Below are positions 12,601 to 24,497 of a stretch of 64,000 nt of DNA, one piece after another. The notes below the pieces were generated by a model, which had not been told where the DNA came from, did no database searches, and worked only from the letters and a program-made list of their open reading frames with translations. The first letter of the stretch is position 1. Each line of letters starts with the position of its first letter. The position numbers were made by a program, and so were the translations under genes. The stretch is from contig BRXU01000009.1 in NCBI GenBank assembly GCA_030267565.1, positions 1,324,001 to 1,388,000 of the forward strand, given 5' to 3'. Source of the stretch: Pleodorina starrii (taxonomy: Eukaryota > Chlorophyta > Chlorophyceae > Chlamydomonadales > Volvocaceae).

Positions 12601-15600
12601 GGGTGGTTCGCATCAGGTTGCGGATGCGCGCGCACGAGAGAGAAAGAGAGAGAGAGGTAGTGAGGTAGAGAGGGATGCATGTGTGTATGTGTGCTGGTGT
12701 TACATGGAGAAGAACAAAAGGCAGAAAGGGTCGCTGCTTTCTGTCAGGGGTGGTCTGTCTTTGCGAACCCTTGCACTGGTCCTCAGATGCCTTCCCTTTC
12801 CTTCCCTTCCCTGTGAGAAGTAATGTAGGATAGCTGTTAGCCCTTATGACCTGTCCACCCCTTGTTCTCCCGCCAACCACCCTCCCCTCCGTCCCGCCAT
12901 GGCTGTCGATCCGCGTACAACCGCAACCGTGTGCCGCCGCACCGCAGCCGAGTGGAGGCGGCCCGTCGGCCCACCGGCCAGCCGGCAGCTCCCTCCTCTC
13001 CAGGCGCCGCCGGACCCTCCGGCTCCTCCACCTCCCCCTCCTCCTCCGCCTCCGCCTCCTCCTCCGGGCGCATCGCCGCGCGGCCCATGGGGCCGCCGGG
13101 GCCGACCGCCGCTGCCGCCGGCGCCGCCAATGGCGACACAAGCTCTCGCGCCGCAATTCCCGCTGACGTCAGCGCGGCTGGCGGGAGTGGCGGCGGCGGC
13201 AGCGGTCAGGCGGCGGCACCCCGCCAGCGGCCAGCGCCATCGAACCCGCCCACGGGAATGTTGACGGTTGTAACTCACCCAGCCTCCGCCGCCACCGCCG
13301 GCGCCGGCGCTGCGGAGCAGTCCACGTCGCCGCCGGCCTCGACGTTCGTCGGCACGCCGCGTCTCTCCCCGACGGCCGCAATCGACGAAGCGACGGCGAC
13401 GCCGTCGGCGTCGACGCCCCGCGCCGCTCCTGGCGCCCGGCCGACCACCACCGCCGCCGCCGGCGCCGGCACCGGCCTCTCAGACCGCTATAGGGTCTTG
13501 CTGCCGGCGGGTCCAGCCGGCTTGGCGGCGGCGGCAGCGCCTGCGGGGCCGCCTCTGCCGGCGGCGGTCTTCCGCGGGTCGCCGGCGGCGCTGCGTCTCC
13601 GCCTCCGCCGCGCCGCCACCTCGCGCTCCCTGGGCTACCGGCCACTGACCGCACTGCGCTGCCTCAGCCTCAAGGTACGGCACTTGTAGCGGCTGCGGGC
13701 CTGGCGCCGTGTTAGTTGCACCACGTGCGCATCTCTAACTTGGCGTGTCTCGCTGACGTGTCTTGCCTGCCAAACTGTCGTACAGGTGGTCGACCACGAC
13801 CTTCTAGATCCAGGCGATTCGGAGTCCAGCTTCCGTACGGCAGCAGAACGGCTGCGCCGCTGCGTCAGCTCCGCCTCGCTTCTGGCGGGCGTGACGGCGG
13901 CGGCGCCGCCGCCACCGCCGTCGGCGAGCCCCGGCACCGGCCAGGCGACCTTCGGCGGCGCGGTGGCCGTGCAACCCAACGCCGCCGCCGCCATGACCGG
14001 TACCATCCGCAACGGGCGCCTGCCTGCCGCCATCTCCCCGACGGCACCATCCTCACCGCTGCCGTCCACGAGGCCATCCGCCGCCGCCGCCGCCGTCGCC
14101 GCCGCCGCTCCCCCGTTTTACCACCTGAGCAGCGGCGCTGTCGTACGAGGCTGTGTGCACCTCCTGGGTGTCGTTACCAGCCTCCTCAGCCCCGCCGCCG
14201 TCGAAGAGGACGGCGGCGGCGCCGCCGCCGCTGCCTCGGCGGAGGGCGTGATGGGCGGTGTGGCTCCCACATGCCACTTCGAGCTCAGTGGCATGGAGGA
14301 TCTGGAGGAGGCGCAGCAACTCCTGCAGAAGGCTCTAAGCGAGTGCAGCGGCGGCGGCGGCGGCGGCGGCGCTGCCGCCGCCGCAAGTAGCGGCCCGCAG
14401 TCGCCGATCGGCGTTATGGGTTTCACGTTGTCGCCGGTGGCAGTGGCGGCGGCGGCGGCGCCGGGCTGCGAGGAGCTGGAGGTTGAGCTGCGCTTGTGGG
14501 ACGTCCTGTACGGCAGCGGCAGCGGCGGCGGCGGCGAGCCGATTGGGACGCGGTGCGTCCGCGTCGTGGTGGTGGACACGTACGGCGATACGGTATTGCT
14601 GGACGAGCAAGTGGACCTGCCGCCGCATCGCGCCGAGTCGACGGGTTCGAGTGGGTCGGAGCCGAGCGCGATCCGGTGGGTAGTGGGTAGTGGTGCGGTG
14701 GCGCCGCGATACTTTGATGACGCGTGTGTAATTTGACGCCTGCGTGGTTTGGGGTGCGTCAAGCATGACCCATACCTGACAGCTACCCGAACGACTTGAT
14801 GCGCGCACCGCTGGTCTGCTGGCGCGCTTCTCTGTCCGGCACGGCTGTTGCTCTCCTGAGGCTCGAAGCTCGTGCGTGCGTGAACACCCGGAGGAGTAAA
14901 AGCTAAGAACCGTGGCCCTTTATAGCCGAGCACAGCTCGCTCGCTGCCAGCTGTCCGTATATCCACACAAACGCACACACGTCTATTGGTCGTATGCGCG
15001 CACACACGTCTTGTACGCAACACAGCACTTCACTCACCGTTGACCCCGGTGGGCTCCCTCGCGCGTGCTCCCGCAGACTGCGCGTCCCAGCACCGGGACG
15101 ACCCGGCATGGCCTACATCCACGTACTGCCGGCACCGCCGCCGGGGCCGTTGCCGCAGGCGGCGGCGGCAGCGGAAACGCCCGCCGAGCCAGTTGGCGCA
15201 GCAGTCGCACTGCCGGCAGCGGCGGAGGCGGCGGCGGAATGCGGGGCCGCCGACGTGGAGGCGGCAGCGGCGGCGGCGGCGCATCGGCCGCTGGCGATGC
15301 TGCCGCTGCTGGTGATGCCGATGGCGGCGGCCGCCGAGGAGCTGCGGGACTTGTACGATGTCATGGTGGCCGATGTGATGGCGCTGCCGGCGGCTGGCGG
15401 CGACGAGGTCGGCGCGGAGCGCGGCTCCGACAGCCCCTCTGGCGGCGCCGCGGTCGCACTCGCGCACGCAACGACCTTCTACGAGCACTTTCTGCCCTTT
15501 GCGAGTGACGTCGCGTATCTGATGGAATGGCATGTGCAGAGGCAGACCGCCGGAAAGCGAGTGGGCACCACCGACTGGGGCAATGACGACGGCGATGGCG

Positions 15601-15776
15601 GTGGCGGCGGCGGCGGCAACAGGCACGCCGTTGAAGCGGTGACGGCGGCGGGGCTGGAGTCGGAGCTGGCGGCCGTGGCGAGGCTGGGGGCTTCTGTACA
15701 GACCTACATGGAGGAGGTCGGCCTGCATGCCAGCCTGCGGAGCCTCCAGGGCCTGATGGCGGGGCTGCGGCCGTGA
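9682..15776 (+). CDS. Multi-pass membrane protein of unknown family, tandem paralog A
   Basis: Proposed exons are 9682-9936, 10550-10809, 11243-11339, 11658-11972, 12390-12598, 12948-13674, 13786-14675 and 15077-15776, in frame, about 1,150 residues. Exon 1 (ends FRAWFIQQ) is the least certain; an in-frame TGA at 9661 precedes its ATG. Exon 2 has a hydrophobic helix (AWAFEFLLLALPTMA) and then CPDC, 15 residues and C, around 140-160. Exons 3-5 hold about five more hydrophobic segments, for example SYLVALTAVAALTL and LLLLQLLSYYVVPCVLVW. The rest is soluble: Ala/Gly/Ser/Pro-rich linkers around short conserved blocks (GCVHLLGVVTSL, VVVVDTYGDTVLLDE, YIHVLPAP, FYEHFLPFASD). It is clearly homologous, exon by exon, to the gene at 18109-24497. 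I recognise no catalytic domain. It could be a receptor or scaffold, but that is inference. Confidence 0.72.
11993..12138 (+). repeat. 8-bp minisatellite (GGGGCGGA)n in intron
   Basis: A near-perfect array of GGGGCGGA units follows directly after the splice donor of the intron 11973-12389 in paralog A. One strand is almost pure G with no long pyrimidine runs. The array has a few phase slips (GGGGCGGGGC). Confidence 0.9.
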
Positions 15777-16154
15777 CCGCCAATGCCGCCATGTATCCTG
15801 ACTGTCGGTACCGGCCTCCTAATATCTGAAGCGTATCCCGCAGCACCACGTGCTTATTTTACGTGCTGCCCAAATAGGGCGGCGTTTGTTGAGGGGGTAG
15901 TTGTACCCAGTTTGGAGTTGCGACGGAAAATATTGCTTCAACGCTTTCGGTCAACAGGTAGCGCATAATGCCACGAGAGGGCGGTGTGCTGGGAGCAAGC
16001 GGGGGCCGTCGACTTGAGCATGGATGCGCAGACGGGAGAGGTGAGAAACGTATGTTTCATTATTTGTCACGAATGAATTAATTTACACGAGCGTTTAAAA
16101 TTGCATTAGTCGTGAACAATAAAGGAACGACTAGGTTTGGTCGATTCCGTTTGT

Positions 16155-16159
16155 TGTAA
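16155..16159 (+). promoter_or_regulatory. Possible TGTAA poly(A) signal of paralog A
   Basis: TGTAA lies about 380 bases after the stop codon of paralog A, a reasonable 3' UTR length for a green alga. A pentamer occurs often by chance, so this is weak. Confidence 0.3.
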
Positions 16160-16677
16160 TCATGCTTAGTAATGTCCGCAGCTTGAAGAGACGTTCGAGA
16201 AACGTGAAGCTAGCGCGGGTTTGTTCGTGTTGTTTCCTCATTTGACCAGTGTTTAGTGTCTACAACCGCTTGGAATAAAGTTTCTATCTGCTTTCGTTTG
16301 GTGCAGGGGCGGGCGTCCGCGCGAGCCGAAAGTATCGTTTCCCTGGCCGCAAACAGGTCTTCAAAATCTAACAAAATGGGTCAGCCTTTCTTACCAGGAA
16401 GGCGCGCGGCCAGATTTGGAGTTTCGCCGCAGGTGTTGCCGTCTATCGACAAATATAGCATGTTGCTTTTCGTTTCGGCTCAAAAAGGGCGCGCGCTCGC
16501 TGAGTCCAAATTGAAATGCTAATAAAGTACGGGGAGTTATTTCAGGGAAGTCTGCAGAGAGGATTACACGATGTCCATGGCGGGTGGCACCGCCCTGGCG
16601 CCACTGGTCTTCGCGAGCATAGGAGCAGCAAGGGTTGTGCTTTGTTGAGGAATGCGGGTGAGGCTGCGTTGGTCCTA

Positions 16678-16680
16678 CTG

Positions 16681-16727
<47 letters not shown>
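16678..16727 (+). repeat. (CTG)n trinucleotide tract
   Basis: About 16 CTG units with one TTG interruption lie between the two membrane paralogs. The tract is outside any supported exon. Confidence 0.95.
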
Positions 16728-16728
<1 letters not shown>

Positions 16729-18108
16729 ATGCCTTTCGCCTTGACGTGAATGGATAGCAGCAAATGGGACTTTGCGTGGTCGATCAAAGTTGGAGGCGTG
16801 GAGGCGATGCAAGCGGCCGCGACGCCAGCTATCCGCTGACGCGCTTTGTCAGCGGGAATGGGCGGGAGAATTCTAGACACTTATGTTGATGGGCCATTTG
16901 TTGTTTTGCGGCCGTGGGGGGCGAATTGCGACGATGGCTATTCCTCTGTCCGCGTAGGCACAGTCAGCCTGTCCTACTTCATGGGGTTTGGAGGCAAAGC
17001 TACGACCAGGTGGTGGCGGAGTTGTTTGGCCCCAAGAAGTGCCCGTCCTCGGGCGGTCCCATGCGCCTGCCTGGTATGTGGGCTGAGATTCGTACTTCTC
17101 ACACTTTCGGATGGGGCTTCTTTTGGCCGCACGGGTCTTTGCGCGGTCACTGCGCATTGTGTTCTTTCGGGCGGACCGCCTGGACGCGGGATTGGCCCGT
17201 TTGGCTGCCGCGCCCTCGTTGCTGTTGCGGTTTTTTTTAGTTTTTCGGGATTTGGAGCGTGTCGAGAAGATTTGTGTTGAGAAGTGTTGAGAAGGTGCGG
17301 CGAATGGACGTGTTTAATCCGCGCAAGGAATTACCGAAGTGGCTGTTTGCAGCCTCAGACAGGCCATGGCGGCAATAATAACGACAGCTCGACCAGCTGG
17401 CGAGGGCCGCCGAAATAAAGCAGCACGGGGCAGCCAACCAGCCATCCGCGCGACAGCTGATGCGGCATACGGGCAAGTTGCAGCGGCCATCCAGTATTTC
17501 ATCCAGTATTGCAGCGGCCATCCAGTATTTCGGGTTATACGGACCATGCATTTCTTCCTGGCAAGGAACTCATGGTCCCTGCATATGACAAATGCATGAC
17601 GAATCCAACAGTTGGCACAACACTTCTTGCCGTCGGGGGATTGCGGCTTACAGCCGTAAATTCTTCTAGTCCTCATTTTGGCAATGTGATACGAGCCCCA
17701 GCGATAATTTACTCGGCGCACCTTTGGCGCCGTTTGCGGCGTGAAAGAAAGGCTTATATGACTGACCCGTATTTGTGGTAGGTTTTTGGTTCGCGCGGGG
17801 TTGTGCAGCCCGACGCCACAGGACAGGAGCCATGGCCGCGTGACAGTTTCACAAGCCGTGTGAGCGGTGCGATGGCCTTCAGTTATAGACTTCTTCTCAA
17901 ACGGCGTGGTGCGAAGTATCATACCTGCTTCATTTTGCGTCCGAGGACCTTGTTGCGTCACTGCTGACCATCGCAGACCGGGGCCAGCAGATAATTTTCT
18001 AATATCGCCAGAATTCAACTCCCCCTTTCTGCATTTGAACCAAACCGAAAGAAAGGAGCTAGGTAGGCGCGCAGGCCATAATATTAGACAATTTGACGCG
18101 TCAATCAG

Positions 18109-21100
18109 ATGAGCCCGGCATGGCTGCGCTGGTACCGGCCCTCAGCGCGCTCACGAGGCAAAGCAGCAGCCTTAAAGTCGGGCGCTAGTCCAGCCAGCCA
18201 GCATCATGCATTTTCCGCCAAGCCCGGCAACTGCAGCAGCAGTGCCGCCGTCGAGGAGGATGAGGGCGAACCGGGCACCGCCAAGGCCCTGGATGGTGGA
18301 CGGCGGCCGGCGGCCGGCTTCTTCGGGCGACAATTTCGGGCCCTCTTGCAGCTTTGCGCTACGCGCGGAGAGGAAGCCGCCTTCCGAGCCTGGTGCATCC
18401 GGCAGGCGAGCGAGCGGGTCGCGCTTTTCGGGCTGGTCTGTGCTTTTTTTCGGGTCAGACTGGCAGACGCTTGGTGCAGCTTCACTGCTGGCGTCAGCGG
18501 TGGTCATCGGGGTGTTTCGCATCCGCCACACCAACTGCAGCAGCTCCACAGACGCCAGAGCTCCAATAAATCCTCCCCGGGGAAGAAAGGAAGAGCGCTC
18601 GGCTAGCTTTTCTCCCACCTGTCGCCCTGCGGCGCGATGTTTTTTGTTTTGCCTGCCGGCTGTCCGCGGCTGCGGCTGCCGCTGCCGGGCGCAAAAAGGA
18701 TACCCACAAAACGACAAAAACAAATCACTCCGGGCAAACGCATATCCTGAAATCGCTGCAAGCGTGCGCGCTGCTGCATCGCGCGCAGCATTTTACGTCC
18801 TCCTTCCCCTTTTTTTAAGCACTGAACGACTTTTTCGACACCTGTAAAAGGCGGGCCCCCGAATCCAATCCATAATATTTACTCTTTAAATTCATTTGTG
18901 ATGTTGCTCCACTGCACTCTACTCCACTCCGCGCCGTGCTGCGCCGTTTGGGCCGCGCCCCAACCTCGGTACTATATATTTTGCTCTTGCTCTGCAGGGC
19001 GCCAGCGTGGACTTAACGGTGTGGGTGATGGAGTTGTTTGTGATGGCGCTGGTGACGCTCAGCCGAGGCGCCGGCTACGTGGCCGGCTGCCCCCAGGGGA
19101 CCGCCGCCACCGCCGCCACTACGCCGGGAGAAGACTATCAGTTGCTGGCAGTCGGCGCCGGCGCCGACGGCAGCGGCGCCGCCTGCCCTGCTTGCGACCC
19201 ACGGTTCGCCGCGGACACCGCCGCACTGGAGACCTTCCCCTGCGACCGCAACCCCGCCTGGCAGTACATCCATACGCTGAGGTACGGTGCCGTACGCGCC
19301 GTACCACGGAGAGTAGCCATACCGCACACTGCATGCTGCACAGCGCAATGAAAGTGCGCTGCATACAGAGAGAAACTCCCGAGCTGCATTTCCGAGCTGC
19401 AAAGCCGACTCCCTCTTGCTGCCCTCCGCTCCCTCCGCTCCCTCTCACCCCGCGTCCCCTCACCCCCCTGCCTGCAGGCACCTGCCGGGCTTCATGCTGC
19501 ATGCCGCCGCCCGCCGGGATGACTCCGTGTGGGGCTACATGGCGGCACTGGCGGGGGCGCTTGGCGTGATGCTGGTGAGAGGGGGGTGGCGGATGAGATG
19601 GGATCAGATCAGATCAGATCAGATCAGATCAGATCAGGCGAATATGTGCGCATGGAGATTTCCTTCGCGGCCCCTAAAGGTCCGATCCGGGCCCGGGAGA
19701 TACGACATGGCAGGGCACAGCAGGGTACCGCATGACGGCATGACGGCATGACGGCCCGAAAGGGACATCCGCCTCGTTATTCCCGTGGGCCGCCGGATGG
19801 CTCCTGACGTCCCCCAGTGCGACAAATACGACACCAATTCCACCAACCGCGCATTTAAGGCACACTGGCCGTGACTTTCCACCCTCGTGCACGGCGTGGG
19901 ATAATTTATGAGCAGCCTGTACGACGTGTCGACGTCCGTGTGTACGGCCCTTGCCCTGCCGTACAGGTACGGCCGTCCTGGTACGTGCGCTGGCGCAACG
20001 GGCTGGTGCTGGCGGTGCGGTGCGCGATGATGGCGGGAAACGTGACGGCGGCGGCGGCGGCGTCGCCGCTGTGCATGGCCGCCACGACGGCGCTCTACTA
20101 CATGCCGTCGTACATGCGTACGAGCGGCACGTGGGTCAACATCGGCCTGTTCTTCATGGCGGTCAAGGCCGTCACCTTTGGCCGGGTGAGTGAAGAAACG
20201 AGGCCCCCAGTAGGACTCCGATGTAGCCGGAAGCCCCGATGGATTCCGGGTGGTCCCCCATCCGCAGCCCCCCTCCGCACCAACATATGTTCCAGCACCT
20301 GCCTTGGTAACTACCGCCGCTGACCCGTGGGTTGCTCATGACCTTCGCTGTCTATTCTGTGATTTCTGTCCCATGGCCTTCATCCATTCATCCCCGTCCT
20401 CCTCCTCCTCCTCCTCCTTCTCCTCCTTCTCCGCCGCCGCCGCCTCTGCCGCCGCTGTCGTACCAGGTGCCTCTGTCGTATCATTTGCCGTTCGGTCTGC
20501 TGGAGTGGTGTCTCGCGGTGTTGACGGCCTACACCGCCACCCTCCGCACGCTGGGCCCCGCCGCCGCCTCCCGCCTGCTGACCCCCTCCTGGCTGCTGCT
20601 GCACCTGGCCGCGTACTTTGCGGGGCCGTGTTGGGTCGTGTGGAGACTGGAGGAGGCGCAGAGGGGCAGGTTCAGGTACGGGAGGGCAGGGCGGGGAAGG
20701 GAGGGCAGGGAGGGCAGGGTGAGGGAGGGAGGGTGAGGGAGGGAGAGAGGGTGAGGGAGGGAGGGTGAGGGAGGGAGGGTGAGGGAGGGAGGGAGGGTGA
20801 GGGAGGGAGGGCCGCCCGCCCGCCTGACCTTTGACCCAATGTGGGTCAATGCGATGTGGGTCAATCCTTTCCTTTCCTTCCGAGCCCTCCCATCCCTCCC
20901 CCGTCCCCATTCCCCTGTGTGCGCACTGTCCTGCCCTGCCCGGGCCTGCTCTGCCCAGGGCGCTGATCGCGGCTTCCCCTCGCTCCAGCTTCTCCGCCGC
21001 TCGGCCCCCATCGTCGGCCATTGTCACACCGTACGGCACCCCATCGGCGTCGCCAAGGACGTCCGACGTCGCCGCCGGCGCGCCCTTAGCCCCGGCGCAG

Positions 21101-24100
21101 ACGGCGGCGGCGACAGCGTCCCGCGGCGCCAGTTCCGCCGCGGCCGCCGTCAGTCAGTCAGTCAGTCAGTCGGCATCCGCTTCCACACCAGCTCCGGAAC
21201 CGCAAAACTGCCGCTCCGAAGGCGAGGCGCCGAGCTCGCCGCCCGGCCCACCGCCATCCTTTGTGGCTAACTCCCCGCCTTCGAGCGCGGGCCCGCCAGA
21301 CGGGGACTCACATCCGTCGCCATCGCCGCCGCCGCCGCCGCCGCTGGCATCGCCGCCGCTGACGCCGGCGCCTTCCGACGCCGGCACCCACGCCAGCGCC
21401 GGCGGCGCCGGCGGCCCAGCTGTGCCGTACGGCAGCAGTGACAGAGGCGGAGCGGCGGTGGCGGTGGGACGGGCCGCGGTGCCGTCGCTGCACGGCGCCG
21501 CCGCCGATGCCGCCGCCGGCGCGTCGCCGTCAATGTCGCCGTCGACTGCCTTCGCGCCCTCGACCGTCCTGCCCCTACGAGGAACCCTCTTCGCCCGGCC
21601 CCTGCACCCGCCACAAGCCCCCTCCATCGCCGCCGCCCGCATCGCCGCCGCCACCGCCAGACCGGCGTCTCCGTCGACGTCGGCACAGCTGGCGAGCGGC
21701 GCAGCGGGTGTCTCGGTCCCGGCCCCACCTGCCGCTGCTGCCGCTGCGTCGACGTCGTCGGCGGCGGTGGCAGTCAACAAGGCGGTGGCGCCGACGCCGA
21801 GCAGGGTGTTATCGTACAAGGCCCTGACCACGACGCGGTTTGTGAGCTACAAGCTCCGAGACCACGCGGGCCTTACCTTCCCCAGTGCCGCCGCCGCCGT
21901 CGCCAACGCCTTCCTGGGAGCCATGCACACCGCCACCGCACCCGCGCCTCCGACGCCGGCGCCGGCGCAGCCGGCGCCATCCGCGTGGCCCACGGCGGCC
22001 TCTGCTGCCGCCGCCTCAGGCGGCCCGCCCGCTTCTGTCGCACCAGCTACGGCACCATTCAGCGCGGGCTGCGCAGACGCCGCTCGCGGTGCAACCGATT
22101 CAGCGGCGGCGCAAGGCGGCGGCGCCGCCGCCGGGGCTGGCGACAGCACTGCCCAGGCGGGCGGCGGCGCCGCGACCGGAGGCCTGTCGTATCCCATACG
22201 CCACGTCGCGCTGTCACCGTCGTCGCCGTCGACGGCGCCGCCGGCTGTGCCGTACATGTCACTGGTCCGCAGCGTGGTTGTGGAGGGCTGCGTGCACCTG
22301 CTCAGTGTCGTCACCGCCATCGGCACCGCCGCCACGACCGACCCGTGGGTCAGTGGTGGTGCGGGTGCGGGTGCGGGTGGGACCGGCACCGATGCGACCT
22401 GCGGCGCAGCTTTGTGCGGGAGTGCTCTGTGCCATATGGAGGCGGACGGCCTGGAAGACCTGGCGGCGCTTTCTGCGCGCATCCACGCATGGGCGCAGCG
22501 GCAGTACGACACCGTACGGTCTGCGCTGTACGGCGCTGAGGAGGCTGGCTGCGCCGCCCCGGCTGGAGATGAGTGTGGTGGCGGCGGCGAAGATGCGGAC
22601 GGAATGGGTGCCGCTCAATCGCAAACGCAGCGACTGGCCACCATCAGCGAGTGCAGCGAGGGGGCGGACAAGGAGACGGCGACGGCGGCGGCGGCGGCGG
22701 CGGGACGTGATGGCGGCGGCGGCGGCGCCGCCGCCGCCGCATGGCTGAGCCCCGTCGCCGTCGCCGTAGCGGCAGCAGCGGCGACTGCTGACCCGAGCGC
22801 TGGCGCTGTTGAGGAGATTCAGATCATGTTGGCGGAAGACGACTCGGTACGGCAGCGGCGGCGGCAGCAGCAGCAACAGGAGGGCGCGTGTGGACAGGAC
22901 GGCAGTACGGCAAGAGGTTGCGTCATCGTCCGTGCCGTGGCCGTCGGCACCTGCGGCGGGATCGTGCTGGACGAGCTGCTGGAGCTGTCGTACGACCTGT
23001 ACGGCAGTGGAGGCAGCGGTGACGGCGGCTGTGCTGGCGTGCGGTGAGTGCCGGGAGGAGGGGCAGCCATGCGTTATGTAACGACAATCCGTTCTTACTT
23101 GGTACGCCACCAGAGGCCCTACATCTTTATATACAGCAGGACGAATGCTGTACTATAGTACCAATTAGTAAGGCATGGAGTTAGCCAAGCATGCCCCAAG
23201 GTTGCTCAGGGATGGAAATTGGACATGGTTTCCCAGTAGCTGACTTCCCACGTCCTACGCCCCACGTCCCACTTCCCTCCTCGTCGCCCGCAGCTTGCGG
23301 CTGCCCAAGCCCAGCCGGCCCGGCGTCATTTACATCCACTTGCTGCCAGCGCCGTCGCCGCCGCCGCCAGAGCCCCAGCACCAGCCGTCGTCGCCGTCGG
23401 CCACCGCTGCGCCGTGCCGCCGCGAGTCCGCCGAGCCCGCCGCCGCCGCCGCCGCCACCGCCAGCTCTAGCGCCGGTGGCGGTGGCGGCGGTGGCTCCAG
23501 TCGGCCGCTGACCACGCTGCCGCTGCTCGTCCTACCCTCCACCGCCGCCGCGGCCGAGCTGTGCTGGCTGTACGACACGATGACGTCGGAGCTTCAACGC
23601 GCCTGGATGCTTGCGACACCGGCGCCGCCGCCCACGGCGGCGGCGACGGCAGCGGCGACAGACGACGACGACGACGGCTCGACGGCATCCGGCGGGTTCA
23701 GCGGCAGCGCCGCCGCTGCCGCCGCCGCCGCCCGAGCGGTGGCGTTCGCCCGCCATTTCCTGCCTTTGGCTCACGATCTGGGTCACCTGCTGACGGTCTG
23801 TCGCGCCGACCCGGGCTGCACGGAAGACACCGGCGCCGCAGCGACGGCGGCACAGTACGAGCACGAGTACGAGGGTATGAGGACTCTGCACGGCACGGGG
23901 TGGCGCCCAGGCGACGCCGGCGGCTGGAGCCACGGCGGTTCCGACGGTGACGGCGGCGGCGGCGGCGAGTTCGGTAGCAGTGGCGGCAGCGGCAGCGGTA
24001 GCGGCGGTGTCGACCCGCGGGGCCCGCTGGCGTCGCTGGCCGCTTCGGTGCTTTCCTTTCTGAGCGAGTGTGGGCTGGAGGCGGCGGCGGGGGAGGTGCG

Positions 24101-24497
24101 CAGGTGGGTGGTGCAGCGAGCAGCCCAGACGGCGCCTCCGCCTGCGGCCCCGGGCAGGGCCTCCCAGCAGTCGCCGCCGTGTCCAGTACGGCAGTACGGC
24201 AAGGCGGATGCCGATGACGATGGCGCCGGCGGTGCACGGGTTCTGGTGTCGCGCGGGAAGAGGCCCGCGGCGGCGCCGCCGCTGTACGGACCGTACGGCA
24301 TGGAGCTCTTGGAGGTTTGGCTGCTGTTGGCGGCGGCGGCGCTGTGGCTGTGGATCAACGGTCTTGCGACGGTTGTGTCGGCAATGGTGGCCGGAGCGGT
24401 GGCGCTGCTGGCGCTGCGGCTGGCGGCGTCGGTGCGGCTGGAGGCCGTTTGGAGGGGGCACGACGATCCACGGGTCGGCGGGAAGAGCGGCGACTGA
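18109..24497 (+). CDS. Multi-pass membrane protein of unknown family, tandem paralog B
   Basis: Proposed exons are 18109-18405, 18998-19281, 19478-19574, 19967-20185, 20467-20675, 20959-23043 and 23294-24497, in frame, about 1,464 residues. Exon 1 ends FRAWCIRQ at the same phase 0 position as paralog A, but its donor reads GC instead of GT; an in-frame TGA at 18094 precedes the ATG. Exon 2 has the first hydrophobic helix (TVWVMELFVMALVTL) and CPAC-x15-C. Exons 3 and 5 have the same lengths as in A (97 and 209 nt). Matching soluble blocks include GCVHLLSVVTAI, SPVAVAVAA, LRLPKPSRPGVIYIHLLPAP and FARHFLPLAHDL. Unlike A, B ends with an extra hydrophobic segment (WLLLAAAALWLWINGLATVV and a second after it). 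Long Ala, Gly and Ser runs fill the linkers. Function is unknown; confidence is high from exon 2 on and moderate for exon 1. Confidence 0.72.
19602..19636 (+). repeat. (GATCA)7 microsatellite in intron
   Basis: Seven tandem GATCA units lie just inside intron 19575-19966 of paralog B. Confidence 0.95.
20700..20810 (+). repeat. Purine-only GAGGGAGGGTGAGGGA array in intron
   Basis: An irregular array of GAGGGAGGGTGA-type units lies in the intron 20676-20958 of paralog B. It is almost all purine on the plus strand, apart from scattered T. Confidence 0.85.

Larger units (their letters stand above)
15777..18108. other. Intergenic region between the two membrane paralogs
   Basis: This 2.3-kb stretch contains the 3' flank of paralog A and the 5' flank of paralog B. 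It is less GC-rich than the exons. A (CTG)n tract occupies 16678-16727. A possible exon-like stretch lies near 16990-17070 (YDQVVAELFGPKKCPSSGG after an AG), but nothing around it completes a gene. No convincing gene was seen. Confidence 0.5.

Noticed and set aside
16846..17280. Overlapping frames including YDQVVAELFGPKKCPSSGG
   Set aside because: One short stretch looks exon-like, but no flanking exons or family could be found.
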